Shown: positions 17,590 to 28,605 of the stretch, in pieces
How positions within the stretch are numbered: position 1 is the stretch's first letter
How the letters are laid out: every line of letters begins with the position of its first letter
Origin: an uncultured Collinsella sp.
Lineage (GTDB): Bacteria > Actinomycetota > Coriobacteriia > Coriobacteriales > Coriobacteriaceae
Direction: 5' to 3'
DNA: 28,605 nt
Assembly: GCA_902494605.1 (NCBI GenBank)
Contig: CABUUG010000008.1
Location: 1-28,605 of the forward strand
The notes under the pieces: generated by a model
Told to the model about the DNA's origin: nothing
Database searches by the model: none
Seen by the model: only the letters and a program-made list of their open reading frames with translations
Translations under genes and position numbers: made by a program

Positions 17590-17953
17590 GGGGGCGACTG
17601 GTTTCGACACGATAGCTCTGAGAGAGGAAGCAAGCCGAGGTCTCCTCGCCTCGTTAAACAGGGGTACCGTCAAATTGAATTGACAACAACTCTTCTTTTG
17701 AGCCTATGGCTCTCGCCGCTTAGTTTATAGCGGCGCGTCAACCCGGTGATTTCCCCGACACCGGCGCGACGTCATGTTAGGGGAATGCTCCTGCGCACGT
17801 AATCGGTATGGCGCGGGCTAAGACCGAACCGGTTAGGACGCCGCGAGCGTGTCGCTGCGCGCAAAGCGTCCGAGACTAAACTAGCGACTGAGCTTGGAGA
17901 TGCCAATCAGGGGGCTTTCGTGGACCGGAGTTCGATTCTCCGCGCCTCCACCA
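17590..17953 (+). ncRNA. ssrA: Transfer-messenger RNA (tmRNA)
   Basis: tmRNA rescues stalled ribosomes with SmpB and tags the unfinished protein for proteolysis. The 5' end GGGGGCGACTGGTTTCGAC and the 3' end TTCGATTCTCCGCGCCTCCACCA form the tRNA-like acceptor stem (one G-U) and T-arm, with CCA encoded. The tag frame appears to be 17682-17723: DNNSSFEPMALAA then TAG, ending in the usual ALAA degron. The resume codon would be GAC, with a TGA two codons earlier in the same frame, which fixes the earliest possible start. Length (364 nt) is normal. Tag boundaries are read by eye. Confidence 0.95.
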
Positions 17954-20455
17954 TAAGTAACAGACAGGTAGATATTTATATCTACCTGTCTTTTTATTTC
18001 TAGTCCGTACCGCGGAGAATCGAACTCTGTGCAGGGCGCGAGCGTTAAGCAAACGCGAAGCGTTTGTAGCGAGCGGGCGAGGACGCCGGTAGGCGGCCGA
18101 AGCCGGTGCGTATTTGCGAAGCAAATACGCGGATTCTCCGCGCAATGCTTCAGCCAGATATAGATGCGATGCCGATCGGGCGTCTTGCCCTGGCCTCAAC
18201 CCATCAACGGATCCCCCAAACCGCGGAGAATCGAACTCTGTGCAGGGCGCGGGCGTAAAGAAAATGCCGCGTCAACGCAGGCCGGGACACGCTTTCCCAA
18301 TGGCGGCCCAGGCGGAAAGTCCATCCCGGAATCCGCGCTCAGACTGGGACGTAGTTTCCGGATGGCGCCTCAAGCGGAAACTGCGACCCGGAATCCCGCC
18401 GTAGAGTGGGACATGCTTTCCCAATGGCAGCTCAAGCGGAAAGCGCATCCCGGAATCTAAGCTCGGAATGGGATTCATTTTCCAGATGGCGGGCTCAGCG
18501 GAAAATACGACCCGGAATTTGCTCTGAGAACGGGACACGCTTTCCCGCCGACCGCTCCGCCCTCCTCAACTCCAAAACCTGCGCTCTCGCCATCCCAAAA
18601 CTGGGTAGAAGAAGGCCAAAACGCAATCGCAGGAGGTCAATATGACTGCAGAAGATAAGGCAAAGAACGCCGGCAAGGTCGCGCTCGTTTTGGAGGGCGG
18701 CAGCTTCCGCGGGCAATTTACCGCAGGCGTGCTCGACGTTCTCATGGAGGCCGGCGTCGAGATTCCGGCGGTATATGGCGTATCGGCCGGCGCCCTCAAC
18801 GGCGTGAACTACAAGTCGCACCAGATCGGCCGTGCCAACCGCATCAACCTGGCTTTCTGCAACGACAACCGCTTTATGGGCGCCGCATCGTTTGCGTCCA
18901 CGGGCTCCATCGTCGGCTACGACTTTATCTTCAACGATGTTCAGGACCGCCTGGATCCCTTTGACAACGAGACGTTCGACGCCAGTCCCATCGAGATGTA
19001 CGCCGTCGCGACGGACATGCTCTTTGGAACCGCCACGTACCTCCCGGTTAAAAGCGCCGTGCTCGACCTCGACGCCGTGCGTGCCTCGACCTCGCTGCCG
19101 CTGGTGACGCCGCCAGTCGAGATTGACGGGCACAAATACGTCGACGGCGGCGTAGCCGATTCGATCCCCATCGAGCACGTGCTGGAGGAGGCGGGCTTCG
19201 ACCGTGCGGTCGTCATCGTCACGCAGGACCGCTCGTACGAGAAAAAGCCCTACGAGTTTATGCCTGCCGCGCGCGCCCGCTATGCCGACTACCCCTATCT
19301 GCTCGAGGGAATCGAAACGCGTCACGACCGTTACAACATCCAGCGCATGCACCTGTGGAAGTATGAGCGCGAGGGCCGTGCGTTGGTCGTTGCTCCGCAA
19401 AAGCCGGTCGAGGTCGGTCATGTCGAGCACGATCCGGCAAAGCTCCTCGACCTGTATATTCAGGGCCGCCAGGAGGCAAAGCGCTTGCTGGGAGATATCG
19501 AGGCATTTGTCGAGCGCTAGTGTCGCGACATCATGACCCATGGATGACATGTGCAGAAACTCTGGTCGGAGCCAAAATACCTGTTGACTCGTACGGCGAG
19601 CGGGGTAATATGGACGGGTTACTTGCAGAGCCCCGTGAATCTCTGTAACAACACGTACTGTACATGGAGGAGTCTAAGTGATTTCGAAATCGACTCACTA
19701 CGCCAAGCAGGGCGAGGTCCAGCGCAACTGGGTTCTCGTCGACGCCGATGGTGCTGTCCTGGGCCGTCTTGCCACCCAGATCGCAATGATCCTGCGCGGT
19801 AAGAACAAGCCCCAGTTCACGCCCAACAGCGACTGCGGCGACTTCGTTGTCGTCATCAACGCCGATAAGGTCCAGCTTACCGGTAACAAGGCCGACACGA
19901 AGACCTATTATCGCCACAGCGGCTACAACGGCGGCCTCAAGGCTGAGAGCTTCCGCCAGGCTATGGAGAAGCACCCGGAGAAGGTCATCGAGCGCGCCGT
20001 TCGCGGTATGCTGCCCAAGACCACCCTCGGTCGTGCCCAGATGACCAAGCTTAAGGTCTACGCTGGTGCCGAGCATCCGCATGCTGCCCAGAACCCCACG
20101 AAGATTGAGCTGGAGGCTTAAAGATGGCTGAGAACACCGTTGTCTACCAGGGTACCGGCCGTCGTAAGAACGCCGTCGCCCGCGTCCGTCTCGTCCCCGG
20201 CACCGGCAAGGTGACCATCAACAAGCGTGACGCCGAGCAGTATTTCGGCCGTCATCAGCTCGTTGAGAACGCCCTTGCTCCCTTCAAGGTGACCGACACC
20301 GCCGGTCAGTTCGACGTTATCGCTCTGTGCGATGGCGGCGGCATCTCCGGTCAGTCCGGCGCTCTGCGCCTGGGCATCGCTCGCGCTCTTCTGAACGCTG
20401 GCGACTACCGTGCTGACCTCAAGAAGGCCGGTTTCCTTACGCGCGATGCTCGCGT

Positions 20456-20500
<45 letters not shown>

Positions 20501-23500
20501 CCAGTTCTCCAAGCGCTAAGGTTTTATCTCCTTTCGAGATACAATGTACAAGCGGGGCCTGCCGATTCCTCGGCGGGTCCCGCTTTTCTTTTTCGACTAG
20601 GGTGGGCGGTTGCATATCGCCTGCTAGGGAAGGAGCAATCCTATGCCCCAGAACATCTTCGGTACCGACGGCGTCCGTGGCGTCGCCAACGCCGATCTTT
20701 CGTGCGACCTCGCGTTTCGTCTGGGCCGCGCGGCGACCAAGTTTCTTGGTCCGGATATCTGCATCGGCCGCGATACGCGTCTTTCGGGCACCATGCTCGA
20801 GAGTGCTCTGACCGCCGGCATTATGGCCGAGGGCGGCCGTCCGCACTGCTGCGGCGTCATCCCCACGCCTGCCGTGGCGCTGCTCACCGTTCAAAACGAG
20901 CTCGATGGCGGCATCGTCATCTCTGCTTCGCATAATCCGCCGGAGTTTAATGGCATCAAGTTCTTTAGCCGCAAGGGCATGAAGCTTCCCGATGCTGTCG
21001 AGGAAGAGATCAGCGCCTGGGTCATGTCCGAGGAAGCCATGGCTGCCGACACGCTGCCGACCGGTGCCGGCGTGGGCCACATCATCAAGATGAAGGACGC
21101 TCGCAAGGCATACGTCGACCACGCCATCGATACGCTTGATGGCCTGAGGCTCGACGGCCTGGTTGTTGCCGTCGACTGCGGTCACGGTGCTTCCTGCCAG
21201 ACCACGCCCGCCGCGCTGCAGCGCCTGGGCGCCACGGTCCATGCCATCAACACCGATTACTGCGGCACTGACATTAACGTTGAGTGTGGCTCCACGCACC
21301 TTGAGCCCCTGCGCGAGCTCGTGCTGCGCACCCATGCTGACATCGGTCTGGCCCACGACGGCGACGCCGACCGCGTGCTGTTCGTGGACAGCGAGGGCAA
21401 TGAGATCGACGGTGACTACATCCTGGCTATCTGCGGATCTGACCTCGCCGCTCGCGGCAAGCTCGCCAACTCCGAGATCGTCTCGACCGTCATGTGCAAC
21501 CTGGGCTTCTCCATCGCTATGAAGGAGCAGGGCTTCGAGATGGTCCAGACCGCCGTGGGCGACCGCTACGTTCTGGAGCGCATGCTCGCGGACGGCGCCG
21601 TCATCGGCGGCGAACAGTCCGGCCACATCATCTTCCTGGAGCACAACACCACCGGTGACGGCCTGGTGACGGCTCTGCAGCTGCTGGCCGTGCTCAAGCG
21701 CACCGGTCGTACCCTCACCGACCTTGCCGGCATCATGAAGAAGTACCCGCAGGTGCTCGTCAACGTGCATTCCGACAACAAGGCTGGTCTGGACGATTGC
21801 CAGCCCATCTGGGATGCCGTCGCTGCTGCCGAGAAGGAGCTTGACGGCCGCGGCCGCATTCTGGTGCGCCCGAGCGGTACCGAGCCGCTGGTCCGCGTGA
21901 TGGCCGAGGCCGAGACGCACGAGCTGACCCAGCGTGTTGTCGACGACATCGTCGAGGTTGTCAAGCGCGAACTTCCCTAATGGTCAAAAACGGGTGCCAA
22001 GTGGTAAACTGTTAAAGCTATTTTGGTTGATTGGTATGTCCGAGGGGGATCATGTTCACTAAAGTCCTAAGGTCTTTTGGTATGCGTGGTCGAGTCCTTA
22101 CGCTGGATGCTCCCATCTCGGGCGACGTCATTCCGTTGTCCGAGGTCAATGACCAGACATTTGCCACCGGCCTTTTGGGCCAGGGCGTGGCGATTCAGCC
22201 TACGGGTACGCGCGTGATTGCGCCGGCAGACGCCAAGGTCGAGGCCATTTTTCCCACGGGACACGCCGTTGCGCTTAACACGGTCGATGGCTTGGACGTG
22301 CTTATTCACGTTGGTTTGGACACTGTTCAGCTCGAGGGCAAGCACTTTACCGTACATGCGCAAGTGGGTGACATCGTCCATAAGGGCGATGTACTCATCG
22401 AGTTCGATCGCGAGGCAATTGCTGCCGAGAGCTACGATGTGACGGTTCCCATCTTGGTGTGCAACTCCGTTGAGTTCTCGAGCATTAAGGGCTCCGTTGG
22501 AGAGCACGTCGAGGAGATGGACCAACTCATCGTCGCTCGCGAGCGCTAGTGAGCGCGCTCGGCCTTTAGCCTACAATTCAAACACGTTTACGGAGGGCGC
22601 CCTTGAAAGAGGGCGCCCTCCGTGGCAAGATGGGAAACGTCCGAGGCTAAACAGCTTTGGGTCACCGTGGACGGGCAGGGGCCTCGACGCGGCTAGACAC
22701 GAGACACATACATTACGCGACCTCGCCCTGGTGGCCGCACACGTTGGTTGCGGCCGACGCGGGCCGCGGGCAAGTGCTTGTAAGGGGAGCCTTGCCTCTT
22801 TTGTACGAGAAAGGACGCGTAATGAAGATCATTAAAGCTAAAGACTACGAGGATATGAGCCGTAAGGCCGCCAATATCATCTCGGCCCAGGTTATCCTCA
22901 AGCCCGATTGCGTACTGGGTCTTGCCACCGGCTCCACCCCGATTGGCGCCTACAAGCAGCTCGCCGCTTGGTACGAGAAGGGCGACGTCGACTTTGCCGA
23001 GGTCAGCACCTACAACCTGGACGAGTATCGCGGTCTTTCGCACGACGATCCCCAGAGCTATCACTACTTTATGCGCGAGAACTTCTTCGATCACATCAAT
23101 ATTGATCTGAACAACACGCACGTGCCCGATGGCTCCAACCCCGATGCCGCTGCTGCCTGCTCCGAGTACGACAAGATCGTCGCTGCCGCCGGTTACCCGG
23201 ATCTGCAGCTGCTCGGCATTGGTAATAACGGTCATATTGGCTTCAACGAGCCCGATGACCACTTCTCCAAGGGTACGCACTGCGTCGATCTGACCGAGAG
23301 CACCATTCAGGCCAACAGCCGCCTGTTCGACAGCATCGATGATGTGCCCCGTCAGGCTTACACCATGGGCACCCAGACCATCATGTATGCCCGCATGATC
23401 CTGGTTGTCGCCAACGGTGAGGCCAAGGCTCAGGCTGTGCACGATATGTGCTATGGCCCGGTTACGCCCGAGTGCCCCGCTTCGATCCTGCAGCTCCACA

Positions 23501-26500
23501 CCAATTGCGTCGTCGTTGCTGACGAGGCCGCTCTTTCGCTCTGCGAGTAACGCGACCAAGCGATCTTACATAGCTTTCCAAAAGGCCCTCGCTTTGCGGG
23601 GGCCTTTTTAGTGGATGCGGGCCGTAATGTGTGCATGACGGAAACCTTGCCACATGCTTGGCGAGTGGGCTCTAAATCATGAGATTCATTCCGTACCAGA
23701 TTCTATGCACATTTGCCACTATAGAGTCGCAAGCGGTAGCGAGGAATAGGCGAGTTGCGCAACTCAAATAAAAACAGACGACTGCGCTACACTGCAAATT
23801 GGATGGGACATGCTGGCAAGCGCATTGACCTGCGCAAAGACCTATTGGTCGGGGGATAAATTACCATCGGGCCTCGCTGTACAAAAACTTGCCAAACACG
23901 TACCGGCAGACAACCAAAAACTCTAAGTCGCGCTATTCACGGGGTGGCTCATATGGTCCTGCAGCTACGGTGTCCATATGGTCGAGTTGAGGAGCAGGCA
24001 TGGTAAACGATCTGGGCAATACGGACGACCTTGAGTTGATGCCGACGGGCGGCGGCTATATGGTGCGGCGCGATCGCTTGATGAACGAGCTCATCGTTAA
24101 AGGGCGCAAGGCAGGAATCGTTCTGCTTTACGCGCCCGACGGGTTTGGTAAGACGTCGGTATTGCTGCAATACGTGCAGGAAGTTAAATCGGATCCCACG
24201 CGAGGGCCGGTTCGGATAATCGAGGCCGACCGCGCGATTGGACGCGAGCTCTTTATGCAGCTCGAGGTTGTCGCCGATGAGCTTAAGGACAAACCGCATT
24301 CGCTCGTTGCGATCGACAACGTGCCCAATCTCGAGCAGCGCGAAACAGAGGACCTCATCGATCGAATCCGCAGCTTACGTGCTACGGGGACGGGGGTCTT
24401 TATTACTTGCCGCCCCTCCAACCGATTGCTTATCCACGGGTTGGGCGATTCTGTAAAAGTCAATGCGCAGATGCTCAAGGTGCACGCCTATGAGTATTCG
24501 TCATGGGCTACGGCGTTTTCGATCAGTACATCGCTCGATTTTTATCGGCTCACGCAGGGTGTGCCAGAGCTGGTATCTGCCCTGCAGACGGGAATGTATG
24601 GACAGGGCGATGTTGCCGGGTTGCTCGAGAACGAAATCGTCAACGTGTACGGTGCGGCGCTGGCAGATCTCGCATCGCTCGAGAACAACCTGTTGTTTAC
24701 CGTTGCCTGCTTGATGGTGCTGATGGGCGAGGGTCGCATTGCGGAGCTAGAGGCGTGCGGTGTAAGGCTTTCGATGATCGACCAGTCCATCTTTGTGCGC
24801 GATTATCCGTTTTTTGGCGTGGATCCGTCTGATCGCACCTTTAGGTGTTTGGGCGCTAAGGACAACGCGCGCCTGAGGCTGCGAAAGCTCGTTGCCGAGA
24901 TCCGTCCCGAACTTGTATCGCGGGCTGCTCGCATTTTGATTAAGGCGGGCCGATGCGATTTGGCTATGGACCTGGCCGATGCGTTCTTGGACCGCCATGT
25001 GGTGTTGGAACTTGCCGGGCAGTATGGGGCCGATCTTGCCCTGACCGGGCACGGAGGGGACATTTGCCGCGCGGCGACGGCGATGGTCAATGCGGAAAAG
25101 CAGGAGAAAGAGCCGGCACCCGCCGAGGCGCTCGGCGTGTATCTGGCGGCTGTCAGCGTGTGCAATACAAAGCTCGCAAGGTATATGGCGTCCGTTATCG
25201 AACGTGCGGGCGATCAGGCGGCGCGCGAGCTCGACCCCGCTACCTGGAAAATAGCACAGGCGCTCACTATCGCCTTTTACGGCGACAATGACCTGGGGCT
25301 TCCCGCCAACCCTGTTGTGCAAGAACAGACATCCTGCGAGGTGCTCGACATGCTGTCCGCGCATATCGAGGTCAAGCGCCACCTAACCGAGCGAGCGAAA
25401 GACGGCAATGTTCTCGCGAAGCTCAAGGCGCGCAAAGCCTATGATTGCGAGCTCGACATCGCGGGGATTCTCATACAGGCCGACCATATGCTGGTGGAGC
25501 TGTTCGACGGCTCGTTTGCTAAACCCGACGAGCGCGATGACAAGATGGCGCAGATACTCGAGGCGCTCGATATCCGCGGGCTTAAGGCGCCATCCATTTG
25601 GCTGCGTATGGTGCTGGCGGCGCGGCGCCTGCTCGCGGGCTTGCCCGTGACCGACGATGTGGCGTTTGGCGAGCTCGACCGCTTTGCGGTGCGTGTTCGC
25701 GACAATCAAATTCAGCTGTTTGGGCTATTGCTGGAGGGCTGGCAATCGCTGGCGGAGGGGCGGCCAGTCAACGCAAAGTTCCGTGCGGTCCAGGTGCTCA
25801 AGCTCGCCGACGAATCGATTACGTACATGCGCGAAAACGCTTTGCTGCTGGAGCGCGTGGCGTATCTGCGCAATACGTCGCTGGTATCGGTTCGCGAAGA
25901 GGCGGAGCTGCTCGATATTAGCAAGACGCAGGTCGGTGGCTCAGAAGCCTGGGTCGTGGCGCTGCATTTGGCCTGTGCGGGCCGAGACAGCGACCTTGCG
26001 GCCTGGATGTCCATGAATCGTGCGGGGATTCTAGAGCCATCGTATCGGCTCTTTGCGCGCCTTGCCATGCATTGTCTGGGCGAGCCGGCGGGCAGGATAC
26101 GCAAGAAGCTTCCCGTGCGCGAGCTGTCGCGGTACTCGCTGCGCGACGATTTGGAAGGGGAGGGCGAGCGTCTGTTCCAGGCTGGCGAGGTTGAAGCCGT
26201 TGATACCATCGACCATATCGAGATTCGCATGTTTGGTGCGTTTCGCGCCGAGCGCGACGGGTTTCCCATCACGGACAAAATGTGGCGCCGCAAGAAGGCG
26301 GCGACACTTGCCGAGCGGCTTGCGCTGGGCATGGATGCGCTCGTCGATCGTGAGACGCTGGCCATGGAGCTGTGGCCCCATGCCGAGTTCAATAGCGCCC
26401 GCAACAACCTGTACTCGACGATATCGCGCTTGCGGTCGGCCTTGGGGCCGACGCCAGATGGCAAGTCATGCGTGCTCATCCAAAATGAATGCATTGGGCT

Positions 26501-28605
26501 CAACGGCGACTACGTCAAGACCGATGTACGGCTGTTTGACCAGATAAGCCGCGAGGTTTTGGGAAATCGCACGGGTGCGCGCGGGCCCCATCTGGTCGAG
26601 TTGTGCCTTAAGATTGAACAGCTTTATGCCGGACCGTTGTATGTTCCCAATGGCTGTAATCCCACCTACTTTTTGCGCATGCGGCGCATTATGCAGTCAA
26701 AGTACATCGATTGCATGATTAAGGGAGCAAATGCCGCTCTAGAAGAAAACGATCTGCAGTCGGCGATTTGGCTGGCGGAGTCGGGGCTTCGACAGGAAAC
26801 GGCGCGTGAGGATATGGTGCGCTGCGCCATGCGCGTCTACAGTGCGGCGGGGCGACGGCGCGATATCGTCGAGCTGTACAGCGGGCATATGCACCACCTG
26901 AGGGAGCAGGTCAATGGCGTGCCCGAGCCCGAGACGCGGCGCCTATACGAGCGCTTGGTGGAGGGGCGGCTCAATCGCGTGCTGGTCGAACGATAAAAAA
27001 CGGGCGCCCGAAGTACTTGGGCACCCGTAAGCTTGCTATGTGTTGGCTCGCCGGATCATTGGCTCCTAGACGAGTTTGATCTTCTCGATGTCCTTGCGCG
27101 AGGACTCGCGATACAGCGAGAACTTGCGGCCGATGACCTGGACGACCTCGGCGTGGCAACGCTCGGCGAGCTCCTCGGCGGCTTCGCGGGCGGAAAGGCT
27201 GGAGCCATCGAGCACGGAGCACTTAACGAGCTCGTGCTTCTCTAGGTAGGCGACCGTCTGCTCGACGGTGCCCTCGTTGACGTCGGACTTGCCGATGATG
27301 ATGGCGGGGTTGAGGTGATGGGCCATGCTGCGAAGCTGCTTGACCTGTGCTCCTGTCAGTGCCATGGGTTCTCGCTTTCTATGTATGGGGCGCCCCGCGA
27401 CGGGGCCTTAATCTACGTGAGCTGTCCCACGATAGCGCAGGAACGGCGCGGTGTGGAGCGCGTTTTCCCAGTTCAAAAAGAATGCGGATGCCGAGTGAGT
27501 GGGCGGTGCGGGCTGTGAACAGGCTATGAGCTGGGCGCAGAGACCGGCTCCCATGCAATAAACGCCCAACGAACCTTGCGGACATGATCGAGCATATAGC
27601 GCCCCTGCGGCACGCCCTTGGACCCCGGCTCGCCGGCATGGGGGTTCTCAATCATGTGTTGAGCGATGTAGTCACGCAGGCAGTCGATCTTGTCCTCGTT
27701 GCCATGCTCGAGCATACGAGAAAAGTCCGCCACACCCGCTTCAAGGCTGTCGAAGGTATCGCGACGGGGCGATTCAAAGTACGTAACCTGCGGCAGGACA
27801 CCCATCTGAACGAGGATATTAAAAGCATACACAAAGCCATTACTGCAGGTAACCGAGGCGCCGATGGCGTTCATCAGGTGCAGGTCATAGCGCGGGCTGG
27901 AGTTGGCGACCATCGTGACAGCACAACGCCGACGAGCCGTACGGTCAAGCTTGGCAAGTGCACCTTTTAGATTGGTCGTCGTAACCGACCGACTGGCAAA
28001 GGCAACATCCACCGCTTTCGCGACCGGTCCAACCAGATCCCAATCGTCATCCCAAGCAAGCTCAAGCGGCGTTATACGCCCCTCGAGCCCGTAGTACTCA
28101 ATGCCGGCATCAAGCGTGCCCAACATGGCAGGGGAAAAATCAGCGGCAATCACGGGATGTCCGTCTTGCGCAAGCGGAATAGCAATCGACCCAGCCCCAC
28201 ACCCCATATCCAGCACGGATTCACCAGGCTTTAACGCCAACAGCTTTATAAAATCCCGAGCATAAGGGGCAGTCTCCAACGGCCGAAAATGCCGAGCCCT
28301 TTTATCCCACTCAAAAGAATCATCAGCCCGCCGCCGACCAGCCTGCAGACGCATCCATTCGCCATTCCAATCCGCAGAAAGCAGCTCAGAACGAATCAAA
28401 TCATCAGCCACGGGCCATCCCCCTCACAACAAAAAAGCGACTCCTCCCAAAAGAAGAGCCGCAACCAGCATATATCAGAAAGAACCGATCCAACGCCAAA
28501 CCGCCATACCAGTAAAGTAGGGCAGAAGCGAAGCGACTGCCAAAGGGATAGAACCCAACCGAGGTCCCGTTGTGCGGGAGCCCCGGGGGGGGGGAAAATA
28601 TTAGG

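Overview
The window looks like a chromosomal segment of a high-GC gut actinobacterium of class Coriobacteriia, most likely Collinsella or a close relative. This rests on gene content and my recollection of the families: a complete tRNA-dependent GatCAB amidotransferase, the rplM-rpsI-glmM order, Crr-like EIIA next to nagB, a small DUF6110-like protein paired with a P-type ATPase, large STAND/BTAD regulators, and Cna-B/LPXTG surface proteins with a class C sortase. Both ends are cut: the left end lies inside a surface-protein gene, and the right end stops in non-coding DNA with a 10-G run.

Layout. 1-3041: 3' end of an LPXTG pilin-like protein, a winged-helix regulator whose translationally coupled partner survives only as a 14-codon stub, and a class C sortase. 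3346-6847: gatC-gatA-gatB, coupled by TAATG overlaps. 7191-8555: an AAA_14/DUF4143 ATPase behind a 69-bp palindrome holding two CRP/FNR-like sites. 8620-13323: a divergent AraC-type regulator and two ABC half-transporters of exporter fold, in an arrangement like siderophore transporters. 13511-15850: a DUF6110-like membrane peptide plus a P1B-type ATPase with SCA in place of CPC. 15994-16859: a RelB/VapB-like antitoxin and PIN toxin. 16918-17352: an unrecognised protein on the minus strand. 17590-17953: tmRNA (ssrA), followed by about 600 bp of repeat DNA. 18642-19520: patatin-like hydrolase. 19678-21980: rplM, rpsI, glmM. 22052-23550: EIIA(Glc) and nagB. 24000-26996: STAND ATPase/BTAD regulator. 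27066-28411, minus strand: a YhbY RNA-binding protein and a SAM methyltransferase.

Links between genes. GlmM makes glucosamine-1-phosphate for peptidoglycan, and NagB returns glucosamine-6-phosphate to glycolysis; the EIIA between them is a sugar-transport or regulatory phosphocarrier, so this block concerns amino-sugar balance. The AraC/ABC block and the DUF6110/P-type ATPase block are adjacent and both probably handle metals (inference). The most unusual DNA is the stretch after ssrA. It has inverted copies of the tmRNA T-arm, hairpins built on GCGAAGC, and an exact 62-bp tandem array whose hairpin stems show compensatory base changes.

All assignments come from reading the sequence; no database search was run.
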